From positions 1-64,000 of the forward strand of contig CAJTKG010000009.1 in assembly GCA_910576935.1 (NCBI GenBank): 64,000 nt of DNA, written 5' to 3'. Below, in pieces: positions 9,266 through 18,212 of the stretch. Every line of letters begins with the position of its first letter. The stretch's first letter is position 1. Source of the stretch: an uncultured Muribaculaceae bacterium (GTDB taxonomy: Bacteria > Bacteroidota > Bacteroidia > Bacteroidales > Muribaculaceae). A program made the translations under genes and the position numbers. The notes beneath the pieces are model-generated. The model had not been told where the DNA came from and searched no databases. It saw nothing but the letters and a program-made list of their open reading frames with translations.

Positions 9266-10452
9266 ATCTTTATATATATTTTCTTTTTATATAAAATGTC
9301 TCCTATACACCAGTTTAGTAAGACAAATAATATTGCAAAACAGAGTGAGGCGAGAGTGGCGTTGTCGGCGCATGCGGGCATAAGCACAGCCTGATATATC
9401 CAGCCCTTGAGTGTAGTCACGCCCGATTCGACAGCGGCGTAGGGTACTTTGACAGAGCCGATGATGATGCTGAGCACTGCACCGAGGCAGTACATGAACA
9501 ACGGATTGATGCCGAAAGCCTCGAAAAAGCGACACCAGCGGCGATAGCCCTTGATGTCTATGATCCATATGAGCAGACCGAGGAAGCTGGCGGCAAGGCC
9601 GCATGTTGTGAGAACGAATGTAGGTGACCAGATTTTTTTATTGATTGGAATACCGAAGTCGAGTAGGAATCCGCTGAATGTAAGAATTGTGCCGATTATA
9701 AAGAGTTTGTTGATGCGCAGCCGGTTGTCTTTTGTGGCTACGATAAGACTTCCGCATACATATCCGATGAGCATGTGGGCTATGGACGGCAGGGTGCTCA
9801 GCAGACCTTCGGGGTCGAATTTGAGAGATTCGCCGCCGACATGGTCGGTATACATATGGTCGGGACCGAGCACGGCATTGTCGACGATGGCGATGACATT
9901 GTTTGACGCAAACTCGAAACCATTTCCCGCGAAGAGTATTACGGCATATACGACAAGCATGGCCGCTATAAACCAAGGAAGTGCCTTTTTGCTGAGTGCC
10001 AGCGCGATCAGCGAGCCGAAGCCGTAGCATATGGCCAGTCGGGGCATTACGCCGAGTATGCGGATATGGTCGAATGTGAAGACGGCTTCAGCCAGAGCTT
10101 TGCCTGATGTCACACCTCTGAGGAACATGCCGAACCATGCTATCGCAAGACCGATGGCGAATATGACGACCGTGCGACGGCATATCTTCCACAATGTGGC
10201 TCCTGAAAATTTAAAATCAAATTTGCGGAGAGAGAAATAAGTCGAGATTCCCATTATATACATGAAGAACGGGAATACAAGGTCGGTCGGCGTCAGTCCG
10301 TGCCATTCGGCGTGAGCCAGCGGGGCATATATATGCCCCCACGATCCCGGATTGTTGACCAGAATCATACCTGCGATGGTGATGCCCCTGAGGATGTCTA
10401 GGGCAAGCAGGCGCTGTGGACGTTTGGCCGTTGTCTGTTGTTTGTCTGACAT
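9262..10452 (-). CDS. DUF5009/NagX-like multipass membrane protein (candidate MurT-type transporter or acyltransferase)
   Basis: This 396-residue protein has about ten hydrophobic segments and an N-terminal RLLALDILRGITIAGMILVNN motif, shared by NagX/YeiB-like proteins and heparan-alpha-glucosaminide N-acetyltransferases. The family is often annotated as an acyltransferase. In T. forsythia an inner-membrane protein in the same position beside murK and murQ was reported to transport MurNAc. Here it overlaps the kinase gene by 4 nt, so the two are translationally coupled. I favour inner-membrane uptake of MurNAc, but acetyl transfer to an amino sugar remains possible. Confidence 0.8.
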   Translation of the reverse strand: MSDKQQTTAKRPQRLLALDILRGITIAGMILVNNPGSWGHIYAPLAHAEWHGLTPTDLVFPFFMYIMGISTYFSLRKFDFKFSGATLWKICRRTVVIFAIGLAIAWFGMFLRGVTSGKALAEAVFTFDHIRILGVMPRLAICYGFGSLIALALSKKALPWFIAAMLVVYAVILFAGNGFEFASNNVIAIVDNAVLGPDHMYTDHVGGESLKFDPEGLLSTLPSIAHMLIGYVCGSLIVATKDNRLRINKLFIIGTILTFSGFLLDFGIPINKKIWSPTFVLTTCGLAASFLGLLIWIIDIKGYRRWCRFFEAFGINPLFMYCLGAVLSIIIGSVKVPYAAVESGVTTLKGWIYQAVLMPACADNATLASLCFAILFVLLNWCIGDILYKKKIYIKI

Positions 10453-10487
10453 AAAATCGTTAAATGTGATATAGATGGTTTTGTATT

Positions 10488-13286
10488 TTATTTCTTAGAT
10501 GATGTACAACGGTCAACAAGGTATGCGATTGATTTGTAGTTGATGCCACTGTTTGTCGTCAGTCCGATTTCGCAGGTTCTTGAGTTTGAGTAGCCTTCGG
10601 TGACATGAGCTTCTTCGAGGGCGGGACGCAGTTTTCTCAGCCCCCATTTGTTAAGTTCGGGACGGGTGAAGCCTTTGTCTCCGGCGAAGCCGCAGCAGCC
10701 GACTTCGGCGGGTATGGTCACGCCGGTGGCACACATTGAGGCGAGTGAGACTATCTTGTCGGTCAGACCCATCAGGCGTGACGAGCAAGTGACGTGGACG
10801 GCGACCGAGACGTCTTCGCGCTTGAAGTCGAGTCGCGGAGCGAGAAAGTCATGGATAAACTCGGCTCCTTCATATAGTCTGATGCTCTTGATGTGTTCCT
10901 TCATGCGATGCAGACATGGACTCTGGTCGCAGAAAACAGGATATTTGCCGTTTTGAGAGGCTTTCAATAATGCGCGTTCGAGTTCGGCTGTCTTGTTGTC
11001 GGCGATATCGGGCATGCCTTTGCTCTCCCATATCATGCCGCAGCAGAGTTCTTTCATATTCTCGGGGAATATGACTTCGTAACCGGCTTTGTTGCAGAGC
11101 GACACCATCACGTCGACCAATGGACGTCTGTCTTCATCGCCTTTTGACGGAGTGACACCCATTGTGCGGTTGATGCATGACGGGAAATAGACGACTTTCA
11201 GCGGCTCGGACGGCTGTTCTTTTTTCTTGAAACTATAAGGTCTGGGCAGAGACGATGTCCAGAGCGGCATGCCTATCTTGTGGAGGCCGCGGCCTATTGT
11301 GTTGACTGCATTGCCGCCTATGATTGAACGGGCGATGTCTGCACCTCCGAGGGCAAGACGCAGGCCGCTCTCGACTGCCGGCAGCTTGTCGGCGCACCAT
11401 TTGCCGAGGTTGTATCCTGCCGAACCTGTAGGAAGCGCTTTCTCGCGCAGATGGTGTATCAGTTCGGCGGTGTTGATTTTCATCGGGCACGATGTGCTGC
11501 ACAGGCCGTCGCCCGCACATGTCTCGCAGCCATAGTAGACGAATGCGTCCTTGAGGCGTTTGAGGCGGTCGGGATCTTCGCCGGTTTCTGTCAAACGTGA
11601 TATCTCGCGGCTGACGATGATGCGCTGTCGGGCCGATAGGGTGAGGCCGCAACTGACGCAGTTGATTTCGCAAAAACCGCATTCGATACAGCGGTCAACG
11701 TCGGGGTCGGTCAGTGGCAGCGGCTTCAGATTTTTAATATAGCACTCTGCGTCGTCGTTGAATATTACGCCGCGGTTGAGTATGTTTTCGGGGTCAAAGG
11801 CGCGTTTGACGCGGCACATTATCTCCCATGCTTTGTCGCCCCATTCCGAGCGGACGAAGGGGGCCATATTGCGGCCGGTGCCGTGCTCGGCCTTCAGAGA
11901 GCCGTGGAAGCGGTCGACCACGAGATGTTCGATGTCGACCATCAGTTTGCGGTAGCGGTCTATGTCAGCCTGCGTTTTGAATGATTGGGCAATGACGAAA
12001 TGATAGTTGCCTTCAAGTGCGTGGCCGTAGATACAGGCATCGTCGTAGCCGTCGTCTTCGAGAAGTTTGGCCAAAGCCACTGTAGCTTCAGGCAGGTCTT
12101 CGATGTGGAAGGCGATGTCTTCGATCAGGGCTGTTGTGCCGAGTGGACGTGTACCGCCGACGGTGGGGAACACGCCTGAACGTATCTGCCACCATTTAGA
12201 CGTGACAGCGGGATCTGACGAAAATTCGGCGGCTTTGAAAAGTTTGAATCCGTTGATTACACTGAGAGTCGTGTCTATGTTGGTTTTCAATTCAGTCTCG
12301 CTATCGCCCTTGACCTCGATGAGAAGGGCGGTGAGACCTTTTCCCGTGGTATCGTTGACAGATTCGAGCGATTTGCGGTCGAGCATCTCGCAGCTGTATA
12401 CGGGAGCTGATTTGCGCATGGCTACGACAGCACGGCAGGCTTCGGCCATGTCGTTGAAATATACCATTGCCGAAGCTCCGTAAGGGTAGAGATGTGAGGT
12501 GTTGACGGTGACTTCGCTGAGAAACGCGAGAGTGCCCTCACTGCCTACCATCAGGTGGGCGATGATGTCAAAAGGAGAGTCGAAGGCGATGAACGGACGG
12601 ATATTCAGACCGGTGACGTTCTTGATCGAATATTTGTATTTTATCAGTTCGGAGAGCTCCTTGTCGGCTTTGATGGCATCGCGGATTGCAATAATCTCAT
12701 CGACAAGAGCGCGATGGGTCAGCTCGAAGTCGTGGCACGATTTTTCGTCGGCGGTGTCGAGCACCGTACCGTCGGCGAAGATAATTCTCACCGATTTTAG
12801 TACGCGGTCGCTGTTGGCGTGGACGCCGCAACTCATTCCCGATGCGTTGTTCATGACAATTCCTCCGATCATGGCCGAATTTTTAGAAGCGGGGTCGGGC
12901 CCGAAAATGCGACCGTAAGGTTCGAGCAGTTTATTGACGCGGAGGCCCGTTATGCCGGGTTGGAAACGTGCGGTATCACCGTCGGGCGCGATTGAATATT
13001 TTTCCCAGTTTTTACCTGCGACAATCAGTATCGAGTCTGTTATCGACTGACCGGAAAGACTTGTTCCCGCGGCTCTGAAAGTCACGGGAAGGCGGTGGCG
13101 CGAGGCGACCGAGAGCAGTTGCGACACTTCGGCTTCGTAGGCCGAGCGTATGACAATCTGCGGTGTCAGTCTGTAGAATCCCGCATCCGTACCCCAGGCT
13201 AAAAGCCTGAGGTCGTCTGTGTAGATGCGTTTTTTTTCAACAAAACGGCTTATTTCGTCGAGAAAAGCCCGATATTGAGTGTCCAT
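10488..13286 (-). CDS. FAD-binding and 4Fe-4S oxidoreductase, probable D-lactate dehydrogenase
   Basis: A 932-residue fusion of a GlcD/DLD-type flavoprotein and a GlcF-type iron-sulfur protein. The PCMH FAD domain (about 35-270) shows FRAAGTSLSGQS and the PDPASKNSAMIGG segment. An FAD-oxidase C domain follows to about residue 510. Two ferredoxin-like cysteine clusters come next (CIECGFCEINC and CETCAGDGLCSTSCP), then two CCG motifs (CCGMIW, CCGFAGDKG). Such fusions oxidise 2-hydroxyacids, especially D-lactate, and pass electrons to the quinone pool or a partner. MurQ releases D-lactate and lies three genes downstream, so D-lactate is the best substrate guess. Glycolate or 2-hydroxyglutarate cannot be excluded. 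Confidence 0.9.
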   Translation of the reverse strand: MDTQYRAFLDEISRFVEKKRIYTDDLRLLAWGTDAGFYRLTPQIVIRSAYEAEVSQLLSVASRHRLPVTFRAAGTSLSGQSITDSILIVAGKNWEKYSIAPDGDTARFQPGITGLRVNKLLEPYGRIFGPDPASKNSAMIGGIVMNNASGMSCGVHANSDRVLKSVRIIFADGTVLDTADEKSCHDFELTHRALVDEIIAIRDAIKADKELSELIKYKYSIKNVTGLNIRPFIAFDSPFDIIAHLMVGSEGTLAFLSEVTVNTSHLYPYGASAMVYFNDMAEACRAVVAMRKSAPVYSCEMLDRKSLESVNDTTGKGLTALLIEVKGDSETELKTNIDTTLSVINGFKLFKAAEFSSDPAVTSKWWQIRSGVFPTVGGTRPLGTTALIEDIAFHIEDLPEATVALAKLLEDDGYDDACIYGHALEGNYHFVIAQSFKTQADIDRYRKLMVDIEHLVVDRFHGSLKAEHGTGRNMAPFVRSEWGDKAWEIMCRVKRAFDPENILNRGVIFNDDAECYIKNLKPLPLTDPDVDRCIECGFCEINCVSCGLTLSARQRIIVSREISRLTETGEDPDRLKRLKDAFVYYGCETCAGDGLCSTSCPMKINTAELIHHLREKALPTGSAGYNLGKWCADKLPAVESGLRLALGGADIARSIIGGNAVNTIGRGLHKIGMPLWTSSLPRPYSFKKKEQPSEPLKVVYFPSCINRTMGVTPSKGDEDRRPLVDVMVSLCNKAGYEVIFPENMKELCCGMIWESKGMPDIADNKTAELERALLKASQNGKYPVFCDQSPCLHRMKEHIKSIRLYEGAEFIHDFLAPRLDFKREDVSVAVHVTCSSRLMGLTDKIVSLASMCATGVTIPAEVGCCGFAGDKGFTRPELNKWGLRKLRPALEEAHVTEGYSNSRTCEIGLTTNSGINYKSIAYLVDRCTSSKK

Positions 13287-13309
13287 CGGTAAAAAGGATT
13301 AATTACCAA

Positions 13310-14539
13310 TTATTTATATAAATGATATTTCTTTGTTGTAGCCTTGAAGTTCTCGGCATCTTTATTCCAATAGTCTATGATGTCGGCAACTTTGTGGTTT
13401 TTAGAGAAACGGCTGCGTATTTCTTTGCTGCCGGTGACTTTGTCGAACATGTTGAAACGGCCGGCGTCGGCATTGCCTTCTTTGAATGCAGCCTTGTCTG
13501 GATACATGGCGGCGAGTTCCTGCATGATATAGAAATTGGTCAGCGAGAGTGGAGCCGCCTCTTTATCTGTGATGAAGACCTCGACGCCTTGGAGGTTCTC
13601 GCCCTTGCCGAACGAATAGAACGGTTTGATGTGTATCGGACGGAACATCATGCCGGGAAGGTTGAGGGCGTTCATGCGTTTTGAGAATTCTTCGGCGTCG
13701 ACCCATGAGGCGCAGAAAAGTTTGAACGGCATTGTGTAACCCACACCGATCGACATGTAATTGAGTTCGCCGAGTATGCCCGAGACCGGATAGAGAAGGG
13801 CGGCTTCGGGATTGGGGATGTGAGGCGAGGGAAGTACCCAGGGCATGCCTGTCTCACTGAAGGGCATGTCGCGGGTCCAGCCTTCCATTGGCACGACTGT
13901 GAGATCGACTTTTTTGTCACCTATCAGGCCGCTGTCGTTGAGATAGAGAGCGAGTTCGCCGGGAGTGAGGCCGTAGAGGTAGGGTATCGGGAACTGGCTC
14001 ACGAATGAGTAGCATGAATCTTCGACCACGTTGCCTTCGACTTTGTTGCCGCCGACAGGGTTGGGACGGTCGAGCACCATGAATTCCTTGCCGAGTTCGG
14101 CGCAGGCTTCCATGGCGAGTCCCATTGTCGAGATGAATGTAAACGATCGGCAGCCGATGTCCTGTATGTCATAGACAAGGACATCGACGTCTTTAAGCAT
14201 CTCGGGCGACGGTTTGCGTGATTTGCCGTAGATAGAGTAGACGGTCACGCCCGTTGCGGGGTCGACGGCGTTGTCGACGTGGTCGCCGGCGTGAACGTCA
14301 CCGCGAACGCCGTGTTCGGGTGCGTAGAGACCTACGAGTTCGACTCCGTCGGCTTCGTGGAGAATGTCGATGGTCGATTTGAGTTTATTGTCTACGCCGG
14401 TAGGATTGGTGATCAGACCGACGCGTTTGCCTTTGAGACCTTCGAAACCGCGGTCGCGGAGCACTTCGACGCCGGGTTTTACCTGTGCCATGGCGGCAAT
14501 GGAGATGAATGCCAAAGTGGCTGCCAATATCTTTTTCAT
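13310..14539 (-). CDS. Secreted DUF1343 protein, NamZ-type exo-beta-N-acetylmuramidase
   Basis: A protein of about 409 residues with a signal peptide (MKKILAATLAFISIAAMAQ) followed by a DUF1343 domain. Visible hallmarks are GLITNPTG near residue 41, YAPEHGVRGD (Glu75-His76), YDIQDIGCRSFTF, VLDRPNPVGG and the later PSPHIPN motif. Bacillus subtilis NamZ, the founding member, removes MurNAc from the non-reducing ends of glycan fragments. I start at the ATG at 14539, 4 nt past the AmpG stop. The frame extends to 14575 but only adds residues that overlap AmpG and spoil the signal peptide. Its position between AmpG and the murTKQ-like genes fits periplasmic release of MurNAc. Confidence 0.92.
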   Translation of the reverse strand: MKKILAATLAFISIAAMAQVKPGVEVLRDRGFEGLKGKRVGLITNPTGVDNKLKSTIDILHEADGVELVGLYAPEHGVRGDVHAGDHVDNAVDPATGVTVYSIYGKSRKPSPEMLKDVDVLVYDIQDIGCRSFTFISTMGLAMEACAELGKEFMVLDRPNPVGGNKVEGNVVEDSCYSFVSQFPIPYLYGLTPGELALYLNDSGLIGDKKVDLTVVPMEGWTRDMPFSETGMPWVLPSPHIPNPEAALLYPVSGILGELNYMSIGVGYTMPFKLFCASWVDAEEFSKRMNALNLPGMMFRPIHIKPFYSFGKGENLQGVEVFITDKEAAPLSLTNFYIMQELAAMYPDKAAFKEGNADAGRFNMFDKVTGSKEIRSRFSKNHKVADIIDYWNKDAENFKATTKKYHLYK

Positions 14540-14543
14540 TGTG

Positions 14544-15905
14544 TTATTTTTTCTGTTCAACTTGTTTTGCACCATATTCGGGATTGATGTGGGGACGCAC
14601 GAGGGCTGTCACAAGCCATGTGGCAATGTTGCAGCAGAGCACCCACCAGAAGAAGTTGGTGTATGAGTCACCGAGAATGTTCTCCATGATATAGCCGGCA
14701 GCCATGCCCGGCAGCATCATGCCGAGAGCCATGAAAGCCGTGCAGATGGCGTAATGCGATGTCTTGTAAGGGCCTTCGGCAAAGTACATCATGAAAAGCA
14801 TAAAGGCGGTAAAGCCGAAGCCATAGGCAAACTGTTCGAGCACGATACAGCTCCATGTGATGATTTTGCCTGATAGGAGGCTGTAATCGGGCTGTATGTT
14901 TGAAAGGATAATGTATGCCACGCAGTTGAGCGACGTAGCGAGAGCCATGGGCCAAATCCATTTGCGAAGGCCGCCGTTTGCGGCGCAGATGCCGCCGATG
15001 ATACCGCCGATGGTGAGACCGAGGATTGCGAGTACACCATATGCGAAACCTACTTCGATCTGCGACATGCCGAGACCACCTGCCTCGCGTGGAGCAAGAA
15101 GAAATACCTGGCACAGTTTGACAACCTGAGCCTCGGGCAGACGGTAGAGCAGCATGAAGAGCATGGCGAGCACGACGTATTTTTTCTTGAAGAATGTGCC
15201 GAAAGAGTTAAGAAACTCCTTCAGGATACCGCCGACGGTCTTTTTCTGTTCACCGCCGACAGGTTTGTCAGCTTCAGGGTAGGGAAGAATGAAGGCGTGC
15301 CACAGGAAGACGACGAAGAAGAAAACCGAGCAACCCATGACGGTCCATAGCCAGCCTTTCGAGACGCTGTCGGTGACGAGGGCGAGAGCGCCGGCTATCA
15401 TGACGAGGCCGCCTTGGCCGAAGACGCTTGCGCAGCGGTAGAATGTCGAACGGATGCCGACGAACATGCTCTGTTGGTGGGTGTTGAGTGCAAGCATGTA
15501 GAAGCCGTCGGACGCAATGTCGTGTGTGGCAGAGCAGAATGCCGTGACGAAATAGAAGAAGAGACATACCATAAACGAGGTCACGGGCAGACCCTGTTCA
15601 ATCTCTGCGGCATCGGGCTGCGGCAGAGTGAAAGCGATAGCACCCAGACCGATGGCGACACAGAGCTGCATGGTGACAGTCCACCAACGTTTGGTTTTAA
15701 GGACGTCGACGATCGGGCCCCAGAAGGGTTTGATTACCCAGGGCAGATAGAGCCACCCGGTGTAAAGGGTGGCATCGGCTTTGCTCATGCCGAGTTCGGT
15801 GAAGAGCACCATCGTCACCATATTGATGAAGATGAACGGTATGCCCTGAGCGAAGTATAGGGTCGGAATCCATGCCCACGGATTACGGTAGTTTACTTTT
15901 TTCAT
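14544..15905 (-). CDS. AmpG-type MFS permease for muropeptides or amino sugars
   Basis: A 453-residue major facilitator protein with about 12-14 hydrophobic helices. The N-terminal NPWAWIPTLYFAQGIPF motif and the SATHDIASDGFYM segment in the middle of the N-half are characteristic of AmpG-like permeases. E. coli AmpG imports GlcNAc-anhydroMurNAc and its peptides with protons. The gene sits 43 nt after the SpoIID-domain gene and 4 nt before namZ, so it belongs to the salvage array. The substrate here could be a disaccharide, an anhydro-sugar or a muropeptide, and sequence alone cannot say which. Confidence 0.88.
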   Translation of the reverse strand: MKKVNYRNPWAWIPTLYFAQGIPFIFINMVTMVLFTELGMSKADATLYTGWLYLPWVIKPFWGPIVDVLKTKRWWTVTMQLCVAIGLGAIAFTLPQPDAAEIEQGLPVTSFMVCLFFYFVTAFCSATHDIASDGFYMLALNTHQQSMFVGIRSTFYRCASVFGQGGLVMIAGALALVTDSVSKGWLWTVMGCSVFFFVVFLWHAFILPYPEADKPVGGEQKKTVGGILKEFLNSFGTFFKKKYVVLAMLFMLLYRLPEAQVVKLCQVFLLAPREAGGLGMSQIEVGFAYGVLAILGLTIGGIIGGICAANGGLRKWIWPMALATSLNCVAYIILSNIQPDYSLLSGKIITWSCIVLEQFAYGFGFTAFMLFMMYFAEGPYKTSHYAICTAFMALGMMLPGMAAGYIMENILGDSYTNFFWWVLCCNIATWLVTALVRPHINPEYGAKQVEQKK

Positions 15906-15948
15906 TGCTGGTTGTTGTTTTGGTTTTCTTGGTTTGGTCAGGATTGGT

Positions 15949-17265
15949 TTAGTATTTCTTTTCGATGTCGGCGTCGACGAAGTAGTGGTTGAGGATGTCG
16001 GTGTAGCTGTATCCTTTTGCGCCCATTACGGCGGCGCCTATCTGGCAGAGGCCTACGCCGTGACCCCAGCCGGCTCCCGTGAGAGTGAACGAGGCAGGCA
16101 GGCCAGTCGCTGTGTCGATGTCGTGGCGCTCGACGGTGAAAGCCGAGCTGTATAGATGCGACTTCGACAATGTGCGTCTGATCTCGAGCTCTTTGCCGAT
16201 AGTGAGAGTACGGTTCGTACCTACGATTTTAAGGCGGATGATGCGGCCCGAAGTGCCGCGCTCGACGGGGATGAGGTCGATTATCTGGCCGAAGTCGATG
16301 CCCGAGCGCTCTTTAGCGAGTGCTGACAGCTCTTCGCGGCTGTAGTGTATTTGCCAACGGTAGAAATCGGTGGTCTCTTGGTCGTAGTTGTTGAGCACCT
16401 GTGACAGAATCTCGGCGTCGGCGGTATTGCAGAAAGCATCGGGACGGCTGTTGATCCAATGTGAGGCTTTATTTTCGTTTCGGAGATCGGGAAAGTCGTT
16501 TTCGTCTTTGTCGTCGCGGCGTGCTTCGAGATAGTGGTGATGCTCGGGTTCCCAGCAGTTTTCAAACTCTTCGAAGACACCGCCGCAGCATTTAGAGAAA
16601 CGGGCATCACAAATTTCTCCGCCATAGGTAAGCACCCGACCCCATGTGGCTTTGACTGCCTCGACGACTTTGGGAGTAGATTGGCGCGTTATGCCTTGAT
16701 AGCGCTGGCAATGGTCGTCGGCACAGACATCGAAATGCTCGTGATCTTCGCGGTCATACCATTTTATATACTCGGCGCCGTCGGTGCCTTCCTGTATATG
16801 GGAGTCGCAGCGGTTTTTGTCTTTTTTGTAAATCTGGGCGAGCAGCCAGCTGCGCGAGATGACGGCATGGGCCTTTAGCAGTTCGAGTGATGCCGTGGCA
16901 CTCATCTCCGACGATATGACGCTCATGAGATAGTCTTCGACGGGGACGATGTTGATGGCTGAGGCTTCAGTGCCGGTCGATTTGATGCTGAGATCGCCTG
17001 TAAAAGTTTGGTCTTCTTTACGTTCCCAGTGGAAGTTGACACCGATGACGACGTCTTTGATTTCAAACGTCGATTTTTCGTCAGAACGTTTGAACTCAAG
17101 TATATCGTCGAAGCGGCGACCGTCGAAGACGATGACGTCGTTGTCGAAGACGATGGTCTGTGCGCCGCTGTATTCTTTACCTGCGGCGTTGTAACAGCCG
17201 TTAAGCACGATTTCAAGCTTTGTGGCGAATGAAAGGATTCCTACTTTTACAACAGGTTGGTTCAT
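15949..17265 (-). CDS. SpoIID/LytB-domain protein without signal peptide
   Basis: A protein of about 438 residues. The SpoIID core begins with VPVEDYLMSVISSEM, where Glu120 corresponds to the catalytic Glu of SpoIID lytic transglycosylases, and ends with GWGHGVGLCQIGA and GYSYTDILNHYF. A Cys-rich insert (KCCGGVFEEFENCWE) replaces the usual SSGG segment. SpoIID cuts peptide-free glycan strands to anhydro ends. No signal peptide or membrane segment follows the ATG at 17265, which is 2 nt from the upstream stop. A longer frame to 17316 only adds basic residues that overlap DUF4922. A cytosolic SpoIID-type enzyme would be unusual and may act on imported glycan fragments. Confidence 0.88.
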   Translation of the reverse strand: MNQPVVKVGILSFATKLEIVLNGCYNAAGKEYSGAQTIVFDNDVIVFDGRRFDDILEFKRSDEKSTFEIKDVVIGVNFHWERKEDQTFTGDLSIKSTGTEASAINIVPVEDYLMSVISSEMSATASLELLKAHAVISRSWLLAQIYKKDKNRCDSHIQEGTDGAEYIKWYDREDHEHFDVCADDHCQRYQGITRQSTPKVVEAVKATWGRVLTYGGEICDARFSKCCGGVFEEFENCWEPEHHHYLEARRDDKDENDFPDLRNENKASHWINSRPDAFCNTADAEILSQVLNNYDQETTDFYRWQIHYSREELSALAKERSGIDFGQIIDLIPVERGTSGRIIRLKIVGTNRTLTIGKELEIRRTLSKSHLYSSAFTVERHDIDTATGLPASFTLTGAGWGHGVGLCQIGAAVMGAKGYSYTDILNHYFVDADIEKKY

Positions 17266-17267
17266 GA

Positions 17268-18206
17268 TTATCTGATTTTTGATGCAATATCGTCGATTTC
17301 GTCTGTCGAGAGACATAGCTCGTCATAGATGTGTCTGACGATGTCGGCATCGATTTTTTCAAAGTCTTTTTCAAGAGGTGTGATGAATACACCGCCCATG
17401 TCGACTGATGCGGGGCTGAGAAGCATGGTGCCTTCGCCCTCAGTGCCGTAGAAGCTCGGGCGGTGACGTTTGCGCGGTATGACAACAAGGCGTACACCTG
17501 CCGGTGTGGCGTAGCAGAGTATATTCATCATCGGCTCGCGTTCGCCTTCGGGCACAGGCATGGCTTGATATAGGCGGTCGAAAAGGCGTTGGCCGGCAGC
17601 TGCGTTGTCAGTGTCGATGACGAATACTTTAAGTGGCAGGGTATCTTCGACTGCGAGAGTGGCTTCGCCGTCGGTGGCGATAGTCTTGAGTTCGGCGTCT
17701 TCGAGAGCCCCGGCGATGGTGAGGAAGTCACTGTTGCCTGCCTGGAAGTGCATGTGGTCGGGTGCTGAAGCTCCGCATTTAGGTCCGTTATAGAAAACCG
17801 TATACTCGTCGAGCTCTGATGCCAGTGAAATCATGTCGGCAATGCGGCCGCTGATGAGTTGGTCGGTGTGACGCTTGTCGGGTATGGTCAGGTGACGTGG
17901 AAATATGGGGAACGGATTGATAAGTATTGTGTAGAACTCACCCCAATCTATACCGCGCTGCACGGCCGGACGGTTTTCGGAACATAGGAAACACTTGCGT
18001 TCCTTCAGAGATTTGGCGTCGACTTTGGCAGCCGACGAGACGATGCGGGCAGGGTTGAACTGCACTTTTATTTTCATGCCGTCAACGTCAAGATCCTTGA
18101 CCTTGACGCCTTTCAGCGCCTCGAAATTGCCGGCGGCCTGAGGCCACTCGGCAATCTGAGCGTTGATAAAACTGTTGACTTCCTGTGACGATATTTTAGA
18201 TGTCAT
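17268..18206 (-). CDS. DUF4922 protein with GalT/HIT-type nucleotidyl-transferase motifs
   Basis: A 312-residue soluble protein with no export signal. It contains CFLC at residues 72-75, resembling the zinc-binding CxxC of galactose-1-phosphate uridylyltransferase, then NPFPIFPRHLTIP, and APDHMHFQAG with His151, His153 and Gln155 in the HxHxQ pattern that carries the covalent nucleotide in GalT. This points to a nucleotidyl transferase or phosphorylase of the GalT/Apa1 branch of the HIT superfamily acting on a sugar phosphate or nucleotide. It sits 2 nt from the SpoIID gene and 6 nt from the glycosyltransferase gene. The fold assignment is good; the substrate is unknown. Confidence 0.85.
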   Translation of the reverse strand: MTSKISSQEVNSFINAQIAEWPQAAGNFEALKGVKVKDLDVDGMKIKVQFNPARIVSSAAKVDAKSLKERKCFLCSENRPAVQRGIDWGEFYTILINPFPIFPRHLTIPDKRHTDQLISGRIADMISLASELDEYTVFYNGPKCGASAPDHMHFQAGNSDFLTIAGALEDAELKTIATDGEATLAVEDTLPLKVFVIDTDNAAAGQRLFDRLYQAMPVPEGEREPMMNILCYATPAGVRLVVIPRKRHRPSFYGTEGEGTMLLSPASVDMGGVFITPLEKDFEKIDADIVRHIYDELCLSTDEIDDIASKIR

Positions 18207-18212
18207 TGCAGA

